The position numbers were made by a program, and so were the translations under genes. This document shows, piece after piece, positions 45,784-54,799 of a DNA stretch of 64,000 nt. Source of the stretch: Lachnospiraceae bacterium. GTDB lineage: Bacteria > Bacillota > Clostridia > Lachnospirales > Lachnospiraceae. How positions within the stretch are numbered: the stretch's first letter is position 1; every line of letters starts with the position of its first letter. Where the stretch lies: positions 1 through 64,000 of the forward strand of contig JAGBEO010000002.1 in NCBI GenBank assembly GCA_017936885.1, in the 5' to 3' direction. The notes below the pieces were generated by a model. The model saw only the letters and a list, made by a program, of their open reading frames with translations. It was not told where the DNA came from and did no database searches.

Positions 45784-46866
45784 ATGAGCAAATATGAATT
45801 ATTGGCAGCAAAGCTTACAGAAAAAATAACGGAAAATCTTGAAATAGGAATTTATAAGCTTCCTACAGAGGCAGAGCTGAGCAGACAATACAAGGTCAGC
45901 AGGCAGACGGTCCGCTCCGCTCTGGCACTCCTTCATGCCAGGGGAATTATCGTAAGCAGGCAGGGCAGCGGCTCCTACGCCACAGGACTATCCGAAGACA
46001 ATACCCGCAATGTAATTCCGATTCTGATTGCAAATCATCAGGAATATATATATCCCCATCTGCTGACAGATATCCGAAATGCTTTATCTGCACAGGGATA
46101 TCAGCTTCAGGTATATGATACCTGCAATAACACAACAAGAGAAAGAGAACATCTTCTGACCCTGCTCACTAATCCTCCCCGGGGTATGATTGTGGAGGGC
46201 TGTAAAAGCGCCCTTCCCAACCCAAATCTGGATCTCTATGAGAAATTGCGTGCCGCCGGATGTTTCTTACTCTTCCTTCATAATAGTTATGCCGCCCTGC
46301 CCGATACCGTCTGTGTCAAAGATGATAATTATTACGGCGGCTATCTTCTGGCAGAGCATCTGGTCTCGTTGGGACACACCCGGATTGCCGGTTTCTTTAA
46401 AATGGATGATCTGCAGGGGCCGGAACGTTATTTCGGTGTGGCATCCTGCCTGCGGGATCTGGAAATCGTATTAGAAGATTCCCATGTAGGCTGGTTTACT
46501 TCCCTGGACGTAGAAACCCTTGAATCCAGACAGGACACCCGTTTTCTCACCACCTTTATTCAAGAACAATTACAGGATTGCACTGCCATCGTATGCTATA
46601 ATGATGAGATCGCCTACTGGCTGATGAAAGAATTATCCTATGCCGGCAGACAGGTTCCGCAGGAAATCTCCGTTGTCTGCTTTGACAACAGTTATCTAAG
46701 CGATTTAAGCAGAATCCGTATCACCACCCTGACCCATAAGCCCCACGAAATGGGAGACTGCGTGGCAGAATGCATGATACAAAAACTAAAAGGGATTCCC
46801 GTGGTTTCCCAAGAAATCCCCTGGCAGCTTGTCCGCAAGGAAAGCGACGCACCCTACCAGCCTTAA
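45784..46866 (+). CDS. AraR-like regulator (GntR + LacI-type effector domain)
   Basis: A 360-residue paralogue of the araR product. The GntR winged helix reads KLPTEAELSRQYKVSRQTVRSALALLHARGIIVSRQGSGSY. The effector domain contains GMIVEGCKSALPNPNLDLYEKL, GGYLLAEHLVSLGHTRIAGFFK and AIVCYNDEIAYWLMKEL. It is divergent from the YtfQ-like operon, so it probably represses that importer until its sugar is present. GGAAGG precedes the ATG. Its stop overlaps the stop of the convergent response regulator gene by four bases. Confidence 0.9.
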   Translation: MSKYELLAAKLTEKITENLEIGIYKLPTEAELSRQYKVSRQTVRSALALLHARGIIVSRQGSGSYATGLSEDNTRNVIPILIANHQEYIYPHLLTDIRNALSAQGYQLQVYDTCNNTTREREHLLTLLTNPPRGMIVEGCKSALPNPNLDLYEKLRAAGCFLLFLHNSYAALPDTVCVKDDNYYGGYLLAEHLVSLGHTRIAGFFKMDDLQGPERYFGVASCLRDLEIVLEDSHVGWFTSLDVETLESRQDTRFLTTFIQEQLQDCTAIVCYNDEIAYWLMKELSYAGRQVPQEISVVCFDNSYLSDLSRIRITTLTHKPHEMGDCVAECMIQKLKGIPVVSQEIPWQLVRKESDAPYQP

Positions 46867-48143
46867 GCCTTCACACCGGCACGGTATTCTCTCGGGGTGC
46901 ACCCCTGTGTCTTTTTAAAGACAAAACTGAAATAATGCGGATCTTTATACCCAACCTCCAGCGCAATATCACCGGAGTGCTTCTCGGTCTGACGCAGCAG
47001 TTTCTTCGCTTTCTCCATGCGCTTCTGCGTCACATATTCTATGAAAGTCACCTGCATCGCCTGACTGAAGATTGCACTGAAATAGTTGGAACTTACATTT
47101 ACTGCACTGGCAACCGTGTTCAGTGATAATGTCTCCTGCGTATAATTTTCTTCTATATAATCCAGCGCTTTCTTGAGCACCTTCTTACTCTGACTATCCG
47201 ATACCCGATCCCGAAGCTCCATCGCTTTCTCCAGAATATTCTGAATATAAGGAGATAATTCTTCTATACTAAGATTCGCTTCCTGTATCTGTTCTTCTCC
47301 CAGAAGCGCTAAAAATTCTTTCTTATCACATCCGATTGCTTCCACATACGCCATGGTAACAAAGTGAATATGAAAAACCAGATAATTTTGGAACAATCTG
47401 GACTTAAGCGCTTCCTGAATACTCAACAGATAACTGTCTACAAATTCCGCTATCTCATCATGGTTTCCTTTCAGGAGAAAGTCTTTGATTAATTCCTGAT
47501 CTACTTTAGAGGAATCAATATCTCCTATCTTGCCGCCTTCTTCCCGCGGCATATAAGTATCGGCTATCTCTTTTGTAAAAATATGCGTTTCAGGCATCAG
47601 AAAACGATAAGCAAAAAAATGATTCAATTTACTGTAACATTCTGCCAACAGACTTAATCTTTCTACCGATTCTCCCACCGCTACATACCAGTTAAATATT
47701 TCCTCCGTAGGTTGACAAATGCGTGCTATATTCTCCAGGCATCTTGCCGTCAGTTCTTTCATCTGCTCCGTACTTCCCTGCAAGAGTACGCCATAGGTAT
47801 TAATATTCCACCGGAACACCAGATACTCCGGGTAGCGCATAAAATAATGCAGAATCTCTTCTCTTTTTCTGGCAAAATCCTCGGACTCGTAACCGCTGTT
47901 TGCTCCCTCCCGTTTATCCTGCAGACTGAACATTAGCAGGTTATAGCAGGGCGCATTAATCTTAAGAGACAGCTTCGCCGCTTCTTCATAAATATCCTGT
48001 ACCGGCATACGTCCCCCAAACACTTTCATAAAGAAATTAGTCCGTGAAAACTGTTCATATTCTCTGGCTTCCTCTTGAAATTTTTCCTGATAATTTTTTT
48101 GCTCCTGTTCACTCTCAATCTTCGTCCTAAGTTCTGTCAACAC
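46863..48143 (-). CDS. YesN-type response regulator, C-terminal part (frameshift-separated)
   Basis: The 426-residue frame holds a linker region and a C-terminal AraC-type DNA-binding domain: ALDYIEENYTQETLSLNTVA, VNVSSNYFSAIFSQAMQVTF, KAKKLLRQTEKHSGDIALEVGYKDPHYFS. It lacks a receiver domain. Its first residues (LTELRTKIESEQ) are exactly what should follow the receiver fragment encoded just upstream, whose frame is off by one base near 48143-48150. The two belong to one gene. The start given is only the first ATG of the frame; a separate ribosome binding site is not evident, so this half may be untranslated unless the ribosome shifts. Confidence 0.85.
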   Translation of the reverse strand: MLTELRTKIESEQEQKNYQEKFQEEAREYEQFSRTNFFMKVFGGRMPVQDIYEEAAKLSLKINAPCYNLLMFSLQDKREGANSGYESEDFARKREEILHYFMRYPEYLVFRWNINTYGVLLQGSTEQMKELTARCLENIARICQPTEEIFNWYVAVGESVERLSLLAECYSKLNHFFAYRFLMPETHIFTKEIADTYMPREEGGKIGDIDSSKVDQELIKDFLLKGNHDEIAEFVDSYLLSIQEALKSRLFQNYLVFHIHFVTMAYVEAIGCDKKEFLALLGEEQIQEANLSIEELSPYIQNILEKAMELRDRVSDSQSKKVLKKALDYIEENYTQETLSLNTVASAVNVSSNYFSAIFSQAMQVTFIEYVTQKRMEKAKKLLRQTEKHSGDIALEVGYKDPHYFSFVFKKTQGCTPREYRAGVKA

Positions 48144-48480
48144 CTTTTCTGGCTCTGGTAATAGGCTTGAGCAGATACTGCTCTACTCCTACCGTGATCG
48201 CCTGTCTGGCATACTCGAAATCATCATACCCGCTGATAATGATAATCTTCATATCGGGAAATTCCTGATGTACGATGCGGCTTAGGGATAACCCGTCCAT
48301 GAAAGGCATCTTGATATCTGTCAGCAGTACATCCGGCTGTGTCTTCTGAATAAGCGGCAGCGCCATCTCTCCGTCGCTTGCCTCTCCCACAAATTTATAA
48401 CCGTACTGCTGCCATGGGATATTATCTCTCAGACCTTCTCTGACAATACTTTCATCCTCTACCAGAAATATTTTTAACAT
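48127..48480 (-). CDS. YesN-type response regulator, receiver part (frameshift-separated)
   Basis: A 117-residue receiver domain starting at ATG 48480, with AAAGGG six bases upstream. The phosphorylation site is D55 (LLTDIKMPFMDG), the acidic pair is in VEDES and the conserved lysine is K105 (LLKPI). After LLKPITRARK the frame continues GVDRT and stops, while the plus-one frame continues into the output half. One extra base in the AAAAGG tract explains the break. It follows the sensor lipoprotein and kinase genes and should receive phosphate from that kinase. Confidence 0.87.
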   Translation of the reverse strand: MLKIFLVEDESIVREGLRDNIPWQQYGYKFVGEASDGEMALPLIQKTQPDVLLTDIKMPFMDGLSLSRIVHQEFPDMKIIIISGYDDFEYARQAITVGVEQYLLKPITRARKGVDRT

Positions 48481-48542
48481 ATGAATCCCTTTCTTTATCC
48501 TCACATTCTCAGATATGACTAAATGTAACTTCATTCCCTTTT

Positions 48543-49580
48543 CTAATAGGTTCTCTCATTTAACAATTCCTCCGTCACATTATCTATGGTAAAAACATCC
48601 TCTTCCACATAGTACTGCTTCTCAACTTCCTCTCCATTTTCCAACATCTGAATCACCTCCGAAAGATACTCTCCCTGATTCGGATTACATTCAATATCCA
48701 CATTGATCGTTCCCTCTGCCACCATCTCTAAAGCTTCCCTTACGGCATCGAAAGAAATAATCGTAATATCTCCGTTAATTCCAACCGTTCTGCCTGATTC
48801 CCGGATCGCTTCTATCGCACCAAACGTCATATCATCATTATGGGATACCACTACGTCAATATTCGGATATTTCCGCAAGAAGCTCTCCATTACTTCCTTG
48901 CCCTTGGCTGATGTAAAATCCGCATACTCCTGATCCAGTATATTCCAATTAGAATGCGTCCCGGCAATTGCCGAGAATCCGATGCTTCGTCCAACCTGTG
49001 CCGAAGCACCCTGCGTTCCTTTTAAAATCACTATATCAATCGTCTCATCCGATAGCCCTTTTCCTGCCAAATCAGCTTCCAGCCAACGTCCCGCCTTTTC
49101 CCCCTCTTCCACGCTATTGCTGCCCACAAGAGTTGTATAAAGGCTCTTATCCGTCACATCAATACTTCTATCCATAAGGATTACCGGAATCCCCGCCTCT
49201 TTGGCTTCTAAAAGTACTGTCTCCCAGCCGCTCTCCACTACCGGTGAGAATACAATATAATCCACCCGTCTGGAAATAAAACTCCGAATCGCTTTAAACT
49301 GATTCTCCTGTTTCTGTCTGGCATTATTATAAAGCATAAAATAGCCGTTCTGCTTTGTAAATATACTCTGTACCGATTCCGTGTTCGCTGTTCTCCAACC
49401 TGATTCACTTCCCAACTGGGATACCCCTACCACAATCAGATTTTCATCCTCACTGATATAGGTCTCATCATCTATGTCCCCAAACAGCCCACAGCCGCCC
49501 AATATCATGAAAAGCAAAATCACGAGTAACAATACCATTGTTATTTTATCCGTACGTGCACTGAACCTATTATGTCTCAT
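48543..49580 (-). CDS. Sugar-sensing lipoprotein of a two-component system (YtfQ paralogue)
   Basis: A 345-residue lipoprotein with a long hydrophobic signal and lipobox ILGGC (Cys30), and no acidic linker. The body closely parallels the YtfQ-like protein: GVSQLGSESGWRTANTESVQ, VDYIVFSPVVESGWETVLLEAKEAG, IPVILMDRSID, VVVSHNDDMTFGAIEAI, IIISFDAVREAL. It is encoded between the kinase and the response regulator, overlapping the kinase gene by 11 bp. This placement suggests that it presents the bound sugar to the kinase rather than to a transporter, like XylFII-LytS systems of other Clostridia. Confidence 0.88.
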   Translation of the reverse strand: MRHNRFSARTDKITMVLLLVILLFMILGGCGLFGDIDDETYISEDENLIVVGVSQLGSESGWRTANTESVQSIFTKQNGYFMLYNNARQKQENQFKAIRSFISRRVDYIVFSPVVESGWETVLLEAKEAGIPVILMDRSIDVTDKSLYTTLVGSNSVEEGEKAGRWLEADLAGKGLSDETIDIVILKGTQGASAQVGRSIGFSAIAGTHSNWNILDQEYADFTSAKGKEVMESFLRKYPNIDVVVSHNDDMTFGAIEAIRESGRTVGINGDITIISFDAVREALEMVAEGTINVDIECNPNQGEYLSEVIQMLENGEEVEKQYYVEEDVFTIDNVTEELLNERTY

Positions 49581-51060
49581 CCTGCTCTCCTATCGTCTCA
49601 TAAACTACAGCCGGTATCACAATTTCCACACAAGTACCTTTCCCCGACACCGAATCAATATGCATACCATACTCAAGACCAAAATTCATACGGATACGCT
49701 CATTGACATTGGCAAGTCCAAAACCTTTCTCTGTATCCTTGCATGGCTTAATGATTTCACTCCGAAGCTTCTCAAGTTCCTCAGGCTCCATACCAACACC
49801 AGTGTCCTGCACCTTAAAATGCACCTTACCGTCTACCAATTGTCCCGACACCAGGATAGTTCCCTTGGCACGTTTATACTTGATTCCATGATAAAGAGAG
49901 TTTTCCACCAGCGGCTGCAAAGTCAGCTTCAATATCTTATATTGATACAGCTCCGGTGCAATCTGAATCTCATAGTCCAGGATATCCTGATACCGTACCT
50001 GCTGAATCTCCAAATAGCTCTTAATATGCATTTCCTCTTCCCGAATCGTGATGTATTCCTTACCTTTACTGAGTACCAATCTGAAAAATTCCGAAAGCGA
50101 CATGACCATATTAACTGCCTTGTCGGAATCATGGCCTTCGATCAGCCATACAATCGTATCTAATGTATTGTATAGAAAGTGGGGATTTATCTGTTCCTGC
50201 AAAAGTCTCAGATCAGCCCTGCGCATTTTACGCTCGTCCTCTTTAATCTTTTGTACCAGTTCCTCGATACTTTCCGTCATGCTGTTAACACTATCTGCCA
50301 ACACTTCCACTTCATCATCAGAATCCACATGCACCCGTGCAGAGAAATCGCCCTGCGATACCCGCTCCGTCACCTGAGACAGTTCCTGTATCGGTCTGAT
50401 AATTCCTGTTACGATCTTGACAGTCAAAAGCACTACCAACAGCATAAGCAGGGCTAATAAGATCCCGCAAAACAAAGTAAATATATCGACTCTTGTATTT
50501 AACTGTTCCGTCAAATGACCCATGCTCTTGGTCTGGTAGTATATATAAGATTGAATATCATCCTGCACCAATTCCGTCATGATGTAAATATTATTATTCA
50601 GCATCTCTATATTCTCATCATAAGAATTTTCTACCTCCAGATTTTCTCTGACCTCATCTACCTTGTCTTCCAGCGTATCAATATCCCGCATCAGGATCTG
50701 CAGCCACACGCGGCTTTCTCCATCTGTAGTAATACTCATCAGATTACGGAATTCACTTCGCAGCTGCGAGAGTAAAAGGTAAGGGTCCTGCAGACTCCCA
50801 TCCTCTCCGATCGTCTCAAAGGTAACCGCTCCGACCACCAGCTTATATAAGCTTTCATCCATCTCTTCCTTAAAATTCAGATTATAGCTATTGGCCACCG
50901 TCATGTTGCTTACAATCCTGTCATAAGCATTGCTGTAATTATGAAGGGCATAGATCAAATAGATGACCATCACCATAAAAGGAACTGCCACCACCATCAT
51001 AAGCATGATTAATTTATTTTTAATAGAAGATTTAACTTTTTGTGATTCTTTTCCTGGCAT
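49570..51060 (-). CDS. YesM-type sensor histidine kinase
   Basis: A 496-residue membrane kinase. Helix 1 (KLIMLMMVVAVPFMVMVIYL), an extracellular helical sensor of about 150 residues, helix 2 (FTLFCGILLALLMLLVVLL), a HAMP domain and a His_kinase domain with QEQINPHFLYNTLD. The ATPase domain follows (LQPLVENSLYHGIK, GVGMEPEEL, GFGLANVNERI). The start 51060 has GGGAG eight bases upstream; the frame opens eight codons earlier. It is expected to read the sugar state of the sensor lipoprotein encoded immediately downstream and phosphorylate the YesN-type regulator. Confidence 0.93.
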   Translation of the reverse strand: MPGKESQKVKSSIKNKLIMLMMVVAVPFMVMVIYLIYALHNYSNAYDRIVSNMTVANSYNLNFKEEMDESLYKLVVGAVTFETIGEDGSLQDPYLLLSQLRSEFRNLMSITTDGESRVWLQILMRDIDTLEDKVDEVRENLEVENSYDENIEMLNNNIYIMTELVQDDIQSYIYYQTKSMGHLTEQLNTRVDIFTLFCGILLALLMLLVVLLTVKIVTGIIRPIQELSQVTERVSQGDFSARVHVDSDDEVEVLADSVNSMTESIEELVQKIKEDERKMRRADLRLLQEQINPHFLYNTLDTIVWLIEGHDSDKAVNMVMSLSEFFRLVLSKGKEYITIREEEMHIKSYLEIQQVRYQDILDYEIQIAPELYQYKILKLTLQPLVENSLYHGIKYKRAKGTILVSGQLVDGKVHFKVQDTGVGMEPEELEKLRSEIIKPCKDTEKGFGLANVNERIRMNFGLEYGMHIDSVSGKGTCVEIVIPAVVYETIGEQDET

Positions 51061-51208
51061 TTTTGATACTCCCTTTAAAATCATTTTACCAATTTATAGA
51101 TAAATTGCAAATTTTTCATTGTTTAAATTGCATTAAATTTGTATATAGTGTAAAATTATGTTATTGTATACAAAAAATAATTTAAAATCATGAATAGAAG
51201 AAAGCAAT

Positions 51209-52297
51209 ATGAAAATAAAATTGAATTTATCTAATATCTACCAAAAAATATGCAAAGATACCGGCGGAGAAAACGAATCACCCAAGTTGATTATGGTTGT
51301 ACGGCTTTTAACGCTTGTTATGCTGTTTTATACTTTGATTGACTGTGTTATCAGCCTGTTTACCCGGCACGTGGGCGGAAGTATTTTCTGCATACTTTCT
51401 CTGATTTTGTTTCTTACTATTTTTATATTATCCTATAAATGCAAGACGTTTGTTTCGTATTGTATTTTAAACGTTTATATTCTTATCTGGATTATCTGCA
51501 ACGTAATCTGTTTCGGCTGGAATATCGGTGTGCAGCATTTTCTGGTCACACTGCTGATGTTTTGCTACTTTTCCAAGTATCAGCACGAGGCTGCCAAGAT
51601 CTGTTATTCCATCCTTTTGATTTGGCTTCGTATTTTCTTATATTATTACTGTCACAGCCATGAACCATATATCATGTTAAGTTCGGGCACCAATGATGCT
51701 TTCCAGATCGTCAACACACTGGCCATCTTTGGTTCCATTGCTATGATTGCTTATATCTTCAGCACAGATACACAGGCATTAGAGGGTAAACTGATCGAGT
51801 ACAACGAGAAACTTCAGCAACAGGCAAATACCGATATGCTGACCGGACTGTATAACCGCCGCAAAACGATAGAGTATCTGGGTACCTTATTGAAATCTAC
51901 AGAAAACCAGATCAGTATCTGTCTATGCGATATTGATTTCTTTAAACGGGTAAATGATACTTATGGACATGATATCGGCGATGTGGTACTAAAAACGCTG
52001 TCCCAGACATTCCAAAAGGAACTCCCCAAGGATTCCTTTATCTCCCGCTGGGGCGGAGAAGAATTTCTTCTGATTTTTCCAAAGTTAAACGGTGACGAAG
52101 CTAATATTGCTTTGGAAAATCTGCGCCAGAAGATTAAATCGATCGTATTTGACGGCGGCATAGAGAAATTTTCCGTGTCCATGACCTTCGGTTTAGTGGA
52201 ATATGACTATCACAGCGATCTGAACACCATGTTAAAGCAGGCAGATGAAAAATTATATATCGGCAAGGAAAACGGACGCGACCGGATTGTTTACTAA
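51209..52297 (+). CDS. Membrane diguanylate cyclase (GGEEF)
   Basis: A 362-residue protein with about six membrane helices in the first 190 residues (a multi-helix sensor without an obvious named domain) and a C-terminal cyclase domain containing DMLTGLYNRR, CDIDFFKRVNDTYGH and SRWGGEEFLLIF. The GGEEF form is active in many cyclases. No RxxD inhibitory site is seen at the usual place, unlike the cyclase at 3174-4691. It is divergent from the kinase operon. A terminator hairpin overlaps its stop codon. Confidence 0.9.
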   Translation: MKIKLNLSNIYQKICKDTGGENESPKLIMVVRLLTLVMLFYTLIDCVISLFTRHVGGSIFCILSLILFLTIFILSYKCKTFVSYCILNVYILIWIICNVICFGWNIGVQHFLVTLLMFCYFSKYQHEAAKICYSILLIWLRIFLYYYCHSHEPYIMLSSGTNDAFQIVNTLAIFGSIAMIAYIFSTDTQALEGKLIEYNEKLQQQANTDMLTGLYNRRKTIEYLGTLLKSTENQISICLCDIDFFKRVNDTYGHDIGDVVLKTLSQTFQKELPKDSFISRWGGEEFLLIFPKLNGDEANIALENLRQKIKSIVFDGGIEKFSVSMTFGLVEYDYHSDLNTMLKQADEKLYIGKENGRDRIVY

Positions 52298-52311
52298 TCC
52301 GGTCCTTTTTT
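52280..52311 (+). terminator. Terminator overlapping the cyclase stop codon
   Basis: GACCGGATT-7-AATCCGGTC followed by CTTTTTTA. The stop TAA lies in the loop and 3' arm. Confidence 0.85.
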
Positions 52312-52374
52312 ATCCATACATGATTCTTTAATCCCACTCATATATTAGTAAAAATAATTCTTGAAGGTATTCCC

Positions 52375-54222
52375 TTGAAACGTACCTTGACCTTAAAACA
52401 ATGGGTATCTGCCCTTATCCTGTTTATCGGCTTTTCTGCCGCCACCTTATTCTGTTACATACATAACCATGCAGATGTCCGGTTTGAAGCTTTTACGCAG
52501 GAATTTTTCTTAAACGAATTACAATCCAATCCCATTCATTTTCACTATTCCGTGCAAAATCCGAAAGCATACGGAATTGATGAATCCACCCTCTCTCTTC
52601 CTATTTATCATGCGGAAGATGCAGCCAATAGCGTGTACGAACTGTCGCAGGTCACTGCAAAACTTAGAGAAATTGACAGCAGTGCACTGAATAAGTCCAA
52701 CCAATATTTGTATCAGCTTTTAGACTTTTATCTGACCGCCGCGACACAGACTGCTTCTTATCCCTATTTTTCCGAACCCCTGTCTCCTTCCTCAGGGGTT
52801 CCGTCTGAACTGCCGGTTTTGTTGGCTGAATATCGGTTGAGCACAGCAGAGGACATCGATCTCTACTTTTCCATCCTGTCTCAGATCCCTGCATACTTCG
52901 AAGGTTTGATCTTATACGAACAGGAAAAAGCTTCCGCCGGACTGTTTATGTCAGACGAAAGCGCTGACAAGGTTATTAAGCAATGTATGGATCTGATGGA
53001 TTCTGAGTCCTTACAGAATGGCAGTCATTTTCTGGACGTTACTTTCGCCAGACGACTGCAGTCTCTGGTCGATCAGGGCATCGTGACCGAAGAACAGTCA
53101 CTCGCTTACCAGTCGGAAAATGACAGGCTATTAACAACCATAGTGGCTCCTGCCTACGACTATCTTGCGGATGAAATCACCCTGCTAAAGGGAAACGGGA
53201 AACCATGCGGCGGTCTGACACAATCGGATGGCGGCAAAGACTACTACAAGGCTTTAGTCCGGCTGCAAACCGGTTCCAGCCGTGATATAACAGAAATAAA
53301 ACAATTGCTTTACCGGGATCTCCAGTTTAACTACGAATCTTTGACACAATTGTTGCGCAGTGATTCTTCCCTGCGGAATATGTTTTCTCAAGACCCGGCG
53401 CTAATGCCTGATATGTCTCCCGAAGAAATTCTGAGTTGTCTGCAAACACGGATGTTACAGGACTATCCGCCTCTTCTTATAGAAAATAATTCCGGTCAGA
53501 TAACCTGCAATGTGAAGTATGTAGATGCTTCTTTGGAGCCCTACTGTGCCCCGGCATTTTATCTGACGCCTCCTATCGATCATGTCTATGACAATACGAT
53601 TTATATTAATGCCATGGACACCTCCGATGATCTGTCTCTTTTTACGACACTGGCACACGAAGGCTATCCCGGCCATCTCTATCAGACTGTATACAGTCAG
53701 TTATACTGGAAACAGGCAGACATCACTCCGCTTCGCAGCGTCTTGTACTACGGCGGCTTTATAGAAGGCTGGGCTATGTACGTAGAACTTGCATCTTATG
53801 ATTACGCAATTGAGCTTGCTGCCCCCGAGCATCCTGAAGCGGCCCGGTACTATCAGGCATGCCGCCTGGACCGTCAGATTCAGCTCTGTCTTTATTCACT
53901 TTTGGACATTGCCATCCATTATGACGGCGCTTCTCTTAATGATGTACGCGAGCTCTTTGCTTCTCTCGGCTCTTTAGATGACGACAGCATACAGGCAGTT
54001 TATGAATATATCGCCGAGGAACCCGGCAACTATCTGAAATATTACTTAGGATATTTAGAAATTATGGAATTAAAAAAACAGGCAGCCGCCGTCTGGTACG
54101 AATCCGACCAAACTTCCTCTGCCTGCAATGATTCTGAATTTCTGTACCGTTTCCATTGTTTCCTGTTGGAAAACGGCCCCGCCGATTACCAAAGTCTGAC
54201 TTCACGGCTTACAACCTACTAA
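52375..54222 (+). CDS. DUF885 family protein, probable membrane-anchored zinc peptidase
   Basis: A 615-residue protein starting at TTG (GAAGG eight bases upstream). An N-terminal hydrophobic segment (WVSALILFIGFSAATLFCYI) serves as signal or anchor. The family signature is complete: LAHEGYPGHLYQ with H428, E429 and H434, followed by GGFIEGWAMYVE (E464), the pattern of a gluzincin-like metal site. DUF885 proteins are considered peptidases, and several are secreted. It is 78 bp after the cyclase gene, beyond its terminator, and converges on the MarR gene with a 2-bp gap. Confidence 0.85.
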   Translation: MKRTLTLKQWVSALILFIGFSAATLFCYIHNHADVRFEAFTQEFFLNELQSNPIHFHYSVQNPKAYGIDESTLSLPIYHAEDAANSVYELSQVTAKLREIDSSALNKSNQYLYQLLDFYLTAATQTASYPYFSEPLSPSSGVPSELPVLLAEYRLSTAEDIDLYFSILSQIPAYFEGLILYEQEKASAGLFMSDESADKVIKQCMDLMDSESLQNGSHFLDVTFARRLQSLVDQGIVTEEQSLAYQSENDRLLTTIVAPAYDYLADEITLLKGNGKPCGGLTQSDGGKDYYKALVRLQTGSSRDITEIKQLLYRDLQFNYESLTQLLRSDSSLRNMFSQDPALMPDMSPEEILSCLQTRMLQDYPPLLIENNSGQITCNVKYVDASLEPYCAPAFYLTPPIDHVYDNTIYINAMDTSDDLSLFTTLAHEGYPGHLYQTVYSQLYWKQADITPLRSVLYYGGFIEGWAMYVELASYDYAIELAAPEHPEAARYYQACRLDRQIQLCLYSLLDIAIHYDGASLNDVRELFASLGSLDDDSIQAVYEYIAEEPGNYLKYYLGYLEIMELKKQAAAVWYESDQTSSACNDSEFLYRFHCFLLENGPADYQSLTSRLTTY

Positions 54223-54224
54223 CG

Positions 54225-54662
54225 CTAATAATTTTCCCGGAAAAAGGCATGCAGCTTTGTCAGCGCTTTCTCCAAAACCCGCTGTTCCTCTTCCGTCAAC
54301 TCGTCCACAACAGCCTCTATCATATCCTGATGGAACTTTTGGTGATGGAGATAAGCCTTTTTCCCTTTGTCAGAAAGGGAGATCAGCACGACACGTCTGT
54401 CCTCTTCACTGCGGACTCTGTCTACATATCCTTTCTTCACTAAACTATTCACTGCAATGGTAAGTGTTCCCGTGGTAACTTCCAGTGCCTTGGCAACACT
54501 GGTCATATTCTTCGCCGTATCCATCCCGATTGCTTCTATGACGTGCATATCATTCGTTGTCACATCCTGATATTCTTCGGTGCGGATCGCCTTTTCTTCT
54601 ATTGTATTGACATTACGAAACAGCTTAACCAGCACTTCATTCAAAGTACTATTGATATCCAT
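54225..54662 (-). CDS. MarR-family repressor, FabT-like
   Basis: A 145-residue winged-helix repressor: DMHVIEAIGMD, MTSVAKALEVTTGTLTIAVNSLVKKGYVDR (recognition helix), the wing RSEEDRRVVLISLSDKG, and a helical C-terminus. The sequence resembles FabT, which controls fatty-acid synthesis genes in Firmicutes and binds TTTGA-n-TCAAA dyads. An exact such dyad lies in its own promoter. No fatty acid synthesis gene is in the window, so it stands alone here or the others lie elsewhere. It converges on the DUF885 gene. Confidence 0.85.
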   Translation of the reverse strand: MDINSTLNEVLVKLFRNVNTIEEKAIRTEEYQDVTTNDMHVIEAIGMDTAKNMTSVAKALEVTTGTLTIAVNSLVKKGYVDRVRSEEDRRVVLISLSDKGKKAYLHHQKFHQDMIEAVVDELTEEEQRVLEKALTKLHAFFRENY

Positions 54663-54695
54663 ATGTGCTCTCCAACTGGTGCTTTATTTGGATTC

Positions 54696-54726
54696 ATTTT
54701 AGCAAAAAACAATTTGAGCGTCAAAT
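54696..54726 (-). promoter_or_regulatory. MarR (FabT-like) promoter and operator
   Basis: TTGACG (54719-54724), a 17-base spacer and TAAAAT (54696-54701) on the minus strand. The dyad ATTTGA-3-TCAAAT (54712-54726) covers the -35 element, so binding should block transcription. Confidence 0.8.
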
Positions 54727-54799
54727 ATCTTGAATGTATATCCTTCTGGCGATTCAACAAATTTATGTTCTTAAGTCGGCCGCATAACAAATTATGAAC

